From assembly GCA_025920705.1 (NCBI GenBank), contig JAPDLJ010000002.1, positions 57,002 through 121,001 on the forward strand: 64,000 bases of DNA, read 5' to 3'. Shown piece after piece: positions 60,752 to 64,000 of the stretch. The notes below the pieces were generated by a model. The model did no database searches. It had not been told where the DNA came from and worked only from the letters and a program-made list of their open reading frames with translations. How positions within the stretch are numbered: the stretch's first letter is position 1; each line of letters opens with the position of its first letter. A program made the position numbers and the translations under genes. This DNA is from Candidatus Jingweiarchaeum tengchongense. GTDB taxonomy: Archaea; Nanobdellota; Nanobdellia; Jingweiarchaeales; Jingweiarchaeaceae.

Positions 60752-61111
60752 ATGGTTGGATGGAAGGAAAAACACATAAAAGATACGCTGGAAGAAATTG
60801 TACGAAGATGTATAAATCCAACAATACCACTAGCAACGCTTTATGGTGTCATAAGTTCAAATGAAATTTTAACTAATCCTAGTTTTACATATGGAACACT
60901 TGCAGGAACAGCAGGTTTCCTATTATTAGGAGAAAATAACAAAACAAAAAGAGGAATAAGGTACACCCTAATTATCCCAGCATTTCTAAATATTGTAGAA
61001 AATTTCTTACAAGGTAATTATCTTGAAGTAACTAAGACTGGGGCTGGTATGTTGTTTGGCTCAGTTCTTGGCGTTACCGAAAAGAAACTAGAAGAAAGAC
61101 TCAAAAAATGA
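60752..61111 (+). CDS. Small membrane protein of unknown function
   Basis: The 119-aa protein starts MVGWKEKHIKDTLEEIVRRC and has weakly hydrophobic segments (about 27-45, 50-64, 72-88) separated by short polar turns, then a charged KKLEERLKK end. It appears to be a three-helix membrane protein. ATG 60752 is favoured over GTG 60743 by the TATA spacing. No relatives are recognised. Confidence 0.55.
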   Translation: MVGWKEKHIKDTLEEIVRRCINPTIPLATLYGVISSNEILTNPSFTYGTLAGTAGFLLLGENNKTKRGIRYTLIIPAFLNIVENFLQGNYLEVTKTGAGMLFGSVLGVTEKKLEERLKK

Positions 61112-61151
61112 TAGAGTAAGTTATTTTTTACTATTAATCATATTAATAAAA

Positions 61152-61160
61152 GATATATAA
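61152..61160 (+). promoter_or_regulatory. TATA box of the P-type ATPase gene
   Basis: GATATATAA lies 23-31 bases before ATG 61183. Confidence 0.55.
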
Positions 61161-61182
61161 GTAAAAAGACTAACAAATTAAA

Positions 61183-63735
61183 ATGCACAGGCAATCGCAT
61201 CATTTTCTAAAAATAAAAGAAATTCTACCAGAACTTAACACTTCAGAAGAGGATGGTCTAAATGAATCTGAAGTTAGAAGAAGATTAGCTAAGTATGGTC
61301 AAAATATTGTACCAAAAAGAAAAGTCAGGAATGTATATGAGATCTTCTATTCTCAATTTAAAAATCCATTAATCTCAATTTTAATTGGAGCAAGCATCGT
61401 AGCTGCTATACTTGGAGACGTGATAGAAGCTTGTGTGATACTTTTCATTGTATTAATAAATAGCATATTGGGTTTTTATCAAGAATATAAATCAGAAAAG
61501 GCGATTGATAAACTTTTGAAATACATTTCTTACAAAGCAAAGGTAATTAGAGACGGTAAGGTAATTGAAGTGGATACGAGAAATTTAGTAATTGGTGATG
61601 TTGTGATTATTTCGGTTGGGGATATAGTACCAGCCGATCTACTTCTAATAAGCGCGGATGATTTGTATGTCAATGAATCTATCTTAACTGGCGAATCTTA
61701 TCCTGTTAGGAAGATCGGAGTATCTAATAAAAGTAACTTAGCCTCGTTTAACATTAAGAACATTGCTTTTATGGGTACAAATGTAACAGAAGGGTTGGGT
61801 AAGGGTATTGTAGTTGCAACAGGTAAAAACACGGAATTTGCCAAAATAGCAACGATGTTGGAAGTGAAAGTACCTGAAAGTGATTTCCAAAAAAATATTA
61901 GAAAGTTTGGAGATTTCTTATTAAAAATTGTCTTAATTGGTACTTTTATTATATTTCTCTTAAATTCACTTTTGGGTAGAGATATTTTTGACTCATTTTT
62001 ATTTGCACTTGCATTAGCTGTTGGAATTGTCCCGGAATCATTGCCTATTATTGTGACAATAACACTCTCGAATGGTGCATTATTCCTTGCTAAGAAGAAG
62101 GTTGTAGTAAAAAAACTCATATCAATTGAAGACTTAGGTAATATGGATGTACTTTGCACAGACAAAACTGGAACATTGACAGAGAGTAGAATCAAACTCC
62201 AGGAATTTATCGATGTTGATGAGCAACCAAACGAGGACTTGGTTATTTATTCGCTTCTTTGTAATTCTGCGATTCTACACAAGAATAAAGTTACAGGTAA
62301 TCCAATTGATGTGGCTATATGGGAGTACGCGAAGATCTGGAAGTACCCAATTAAAAGAATAGTTTCTTATGAAAAAATAGAGGAAATACCATTTGATCAT
62401 AAAAGAAAGAGGATGAGTACTGTTGTTAAACAAGGTGGAAAATATTTATTAATTGCTAAGGGTGCACCTGAATCAGTGCTTGAAATTTCTAAATATGCGC
62501 TATCAAAGGGTAAAAAGCAAAGCATAAATAAGTGTATCGAAAAAATTAAGAGAATATACCAGGATTTCAGTAAAAGAGGTTATCGAGTAATAAGTGTGGC
62601 AATTAAAGAGATAGAGAAAAAAGATGATTATAGTATAAAGGATGAGAAGGATTTGATTTTCCTCGGTTTCCTTGTATTTATTGATCCTCCAAAAAAAACA
62701 GCAAGAGAAGCACTTTTCGCTTTACATAAACTTGGTGTGCAAGTAAAGATTTTGACTGGAGATAGTGATCTCGTAGCAAAGGAAGTAGCAAGTAAAGTTG
62801 GCTTAAAAGTTAGAGATGAAGAAATAATACTTGGACATGAAATAGAAAAGATGAATAAAGAAGAACTTAGAAAGGTAGTGGAAGAAAAATTTATCTTTGC
62901 TCGGGTAACACCAGAGCAAAAGTATAGAATCATATTGGCGCTTCATGATAATGGACATGTTGTTGGATATTTGGGAGATGGTGTGAACGATGCACCTGCA
63001 TTAAGAGCCGCTGATGTTGGAATATCTGTGGATACTGGTGTGGATGTTGCTAAGGATGCAGCGGATATAATAATTTTAAAAAAGAGTTTAATGGTAATTG
63101 CTGATGGTATAGCAGAAGGAAGAAAAATATTTGGGAATATAATGAAATATATTTTGAATACGATAAGTGCAAATATTGGAAATATGACAACAGTAGGTAT
63201 CGCTTCTGTAATATTAAACTTTATCCCTCTCCTTCCTTCACAGATACTCCTCACAAATTTCCTTTCAGATATGCCTTTGTTGTCAATATCAACGGACAAC
63301 GTAGATGAAGAAGAGCTGATGAGACCAAAGAGAATGAGTATTAAATTGATTTCAAAATTTTCCATAATTTTTGGTGGAATTAGTGTATTATTTGACATTC
63401 TAACGTTGGGTTTACTTAAGTATGTTTTCTTGGTGAAAGAGGCAATGTTGAGAACTGGCTGGTTCATAGAAAGTTGTTTATCTGAAATTCTCATTACATT
63501 TGCAATAAGAACAAGAAAAAAATTCTATGAAAGTAAACCTAGTAAAATACTTCTTTATGTTTCAGTGATAATTGCTGTCCTTACAGTTTGTATCGTTTAT
63601 TCTCCACTAAATATACTTTTTGAATTCTTACCTTTACCAATTCATTTTTTAATTACAATATTCATAATACTTTTAAGCTATTTCCTAATGGCTGAAGTAG
63701 TAAAATTATATGTATACAAGAAAAAAATTATTTAG
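61183..63735 (+). CDS. P-type cation ATPase, MgtA (P3B) type
   Basis: The 850-aa pump has all core motifs: LTGESYPVRK (A domain), PESLPIIVT (M4), CTDKTGTLTE with the phosphorylated Asp, KGAPES, TGDSDL and GDGVNDAPAL. The M5-M6 region (NTISANIGNMTTVGIASVIL, then TNFLSDMPLLSISTDNVDEE and LMRPKRM) follows the Mg2+-transporting MgtA pattern (ASSNFGN...NLLYDI...FDNVD) rather than Ca2+ pumps, whose M5 Glu is Asn here. It would import Mg2+ or a similar ion. It is a single gene, ending 9 bases before tRNA-Gly on the other strand. Confidence 0.88.
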   Translation: MHRQSHHFLKIKEILPELNTSEEDGLNESEVRRRLAKYGQNIVPKRKVRNVYEIFYSQFKNPLISILIGASIVAAILGDVIEACVILFIVLINSILGFYQEYKSEKAIDKLLKYISYKAKVIRDGKVIEVDTRNLVIGDVVIISVGDIVPADLLLISADDLYVNESILTGESYPVRKIGVSNKSNLASFNIKNIAFMGTNVTEGLGKGIVVATGKNTEFAKIATMLEVKVPESDFQKNIRKFGDFLLKIVLIGTFIIFLLNSLLGRDIFDSFLFALALAVGIVPESLPIIVTITLSNGALFLAKKKVVVKKLISIEDLGNMDVLCTDKTGTLTESRIKLQEFIDVDEQPNEDLVIYSLLCNSAILHKNKVTGNPIDVAIWEYAKIWKYPIKRIVSYEKIEEIPFDHKRKRMSTVVKQGGKYLLIAKGAPESVLEISKYALSKGKKQSINKCIEKIKRIYQDFSKRGYRVISVAIKEIEKKDDYSIKDEKDLIFLGFLVFIDPPKKTAREALFALHKLGVQVKILTGDSDLVAKEVASKVGLKVRDEEIILGHEIEKMNKEELRKVVEEKFIFARVTPEQKYRIILALHDNGHVVGYLGDGVNDAPALRAADVGISVDTGVDVAKDAADIIILKKSLMVIADGIAEGRKIFGNIMKYILNTISANIGNMTTVGIASVILNFIPLLPSQILLTNFLSDMPLLSISTDNVDEEELMRPKRMSIKLISKFSIIFGGISVLFDILTLGLLKYVFLVKEAMLRTGWFIESCLSEILITFAIRTRKKFYESKPSKILLYVSVIIAVLTVCIVYSPLNILFEFLPLPIHFLITIFIILLSYFLMAEVVKLYVYKKKII

Positions 63736-63744
63736 CCAGTCATA

Positions 63745-63841
63745 TGCGGCCGCCGGGATTTGAACCCGGGTCGTTAGCTTTCTACGTTGGTCGCTAACGT
63801 GCCATGGAAGGCTAAGGTCCTAACCACTAGACCACGGCCGC
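63745..63841 (-). tRNA. tRNA-Gly (UCC) with a 25-nt intron
   Basis: On the minus strand GCGGCCG pairs with CGGCCGC (acceptor). The D arm is GTCTAGTGGTTAGGAC, the anticodon stem TTAGC/GCTAA with loop CTTCCA plus A, and the T arm CCGGGTTCAAATCCCGG. The 25-base intron (63780-63804) lies at the canonical 37/38 position and holds the stem ACGTT/AACGT; the bulge-helix-bulge is relaxed, with a mismatch in the central helix. Spliced length is 72 nt with no CCA. Confidence 0.9.
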
Positions 63842-63848
63842 TTAATCT

Positions 63849-63865
63849 ATTAGATATTATCTAAT
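63849..63865. repeat. Perfect palindrome upstream of tRNA-Gly
   Basis: ATTAGATA and TATCTAAT flank one T, giving 8-bp arms in the gap between the tRNA 5' end and its probable TATA tract (about 63864-63872). Confidence 0.5.
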
Positions 63866-63900
63866 TAAAAAATTTTAGTATTTTAATTTTAAACTAAACA

Positions 63901-63910
63901 ATTTTAAATA
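63901..63910 (+). promoter_or_regulatory. TATA box of the gene at 63931
   Basis: ATTTTAAATA lies 21-30 bases before ATG 63931. Confidence 0.5.
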
Positions 63911-63930
63911 GCGAATCACTTTGGATAAGT

Positions 63931-64000
63931 ATGAAGAAGATTAAAAACATAAAAGAAGTTGTAATTAAAGAAGAAGATAAAGAACCGATAAAATACAGAG
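63931..64000 (+). CDS. Start of an unidentified gene (partial)
   Basis: The first 23 residues (MKKIKNIKEVVIKEEDKEPI, then KYR) are Lys/Glu-rich. The gene runs off the right edge. The well-placed TATA box supports the start; no family can be named. Confidence 0.5.
   Translation, partial: MKKIKNIKEVVIKEEDKEPIKYR

Noticed and set aside
61183..63735. Ca2+-ATPase (SERCA/PMCA type) assignment
   Set aside because: M5/M6 residues and the FDNVD-like segment with the following block fit MgtA better; the M5 Glu of Ca2+ pumps is Asn.
1..64000. CRISPR arrays, insertion sequences, rRNA operon, replication origin
   Set aside because: No repeat-spacer arrays, intact transposases, 16S/23S genes or origin-like clusters of repeats were seen; only a lone 5S gene is present.

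Overview
This window is a stretch of chromosome from an AT-rich archaeon (roughly two-thirds A+T by eye). The archaeal assignment rests on the split RNA polymerase genes (B''/B' and A'/A''), archaeal-only ribosomal proteins (L30e, S19e, L39e, L31e, L21e), EF-2/EF-1A, a TFB-like factor, prefoldin alpha, RNase P protein Rpp21, tRNA introns with bulge-helix-bulge folds, and TATA boxes 25-35 bases before many start codons. Gene content and small operons suggest a DPANN-type lineage, but the sequence alone does not fix the phylum. First genes of transcripts often look leaderless (TATA box then ATG). Internal genes mostly overlap by a few bases or carry a GGTG/GGAGG Shine-Dalgarno.

Layout. 1-6.6 kb: a 2-deoxyribosyltransferase-like fragment behind tRNA-Leu, a TFB paralogue, DUF72, a membrane STAND-like ATPase with a DUF457 protein, unknown membrane proteins, and a B12-binding/radical SAM enzyme. 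6.5-21 kb: tRNA-Lys with a long intron, then rpoH-rpoB''-rpoB'-rpoA'-rpoA''-rpl30e-nusA-rps12-rps7, an inserted segment (Xer recombinase fragment, HIT protein, degenerate spacer), then EF-2, EF-1A and S10. 21-27.7 kb: DUF4258-like protein, NUDIX, CPBP protease with an in-frame amber, a secreted DUF333 protein, a secreted papain-like protease without a normal start codon, a SPOUT methyltransferase, and a dCTP-deaminase-like protein. 27.7-33.4 kb: GltB-like FMN protein, type 2 IPP isomerase, MazG-like protein, 5S rRNA, and a nucleotidyltransferase. 33.4-43.7 kb: translation and secretion genes (rnp4, S19e, PDCD5, L39e, L31e, pfdA, ftsY, srp54, L21e, rpoF, DUF655, ksgA). 43.7-47.9 kb: archaemetzincin, HD hydrolase, tRNA m1A methyltransferase, an N-terminally truncated Dph2, a polyprenol kinase-like protein, radical SAM. 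47.9-56.5 kb: a tightly coupled six-gene operon (tandem AAA+ ATPase, unknown protein, two paralogous membrane proteins, unknown helical protein, zincin metallopeptidase). 56.5-64 kb: radical SAM, GT5 glycogen synthase, C39-like peptidase, GH15 glucoamylase, MgtA-type P-ATPase, tRNA-Gly with an intron.

The most notable points: (1) the AAA+/membrane/zincin operon, which matches no system I recognise; (2) an RNA polymerase whose normally invariant active-centre motifs are altered in all four large subunits, including Asn to Gly in NADFDGD; (3) a Dph2 lacking the domain that carries the first iron-sulfur cysteine; (4) a tRNA-Lys whose symmetric bulge-helix-bulge splice would leave two extra bases; (5) insertion of recombinase debris into the normally contiguous S7/EF-2 region.
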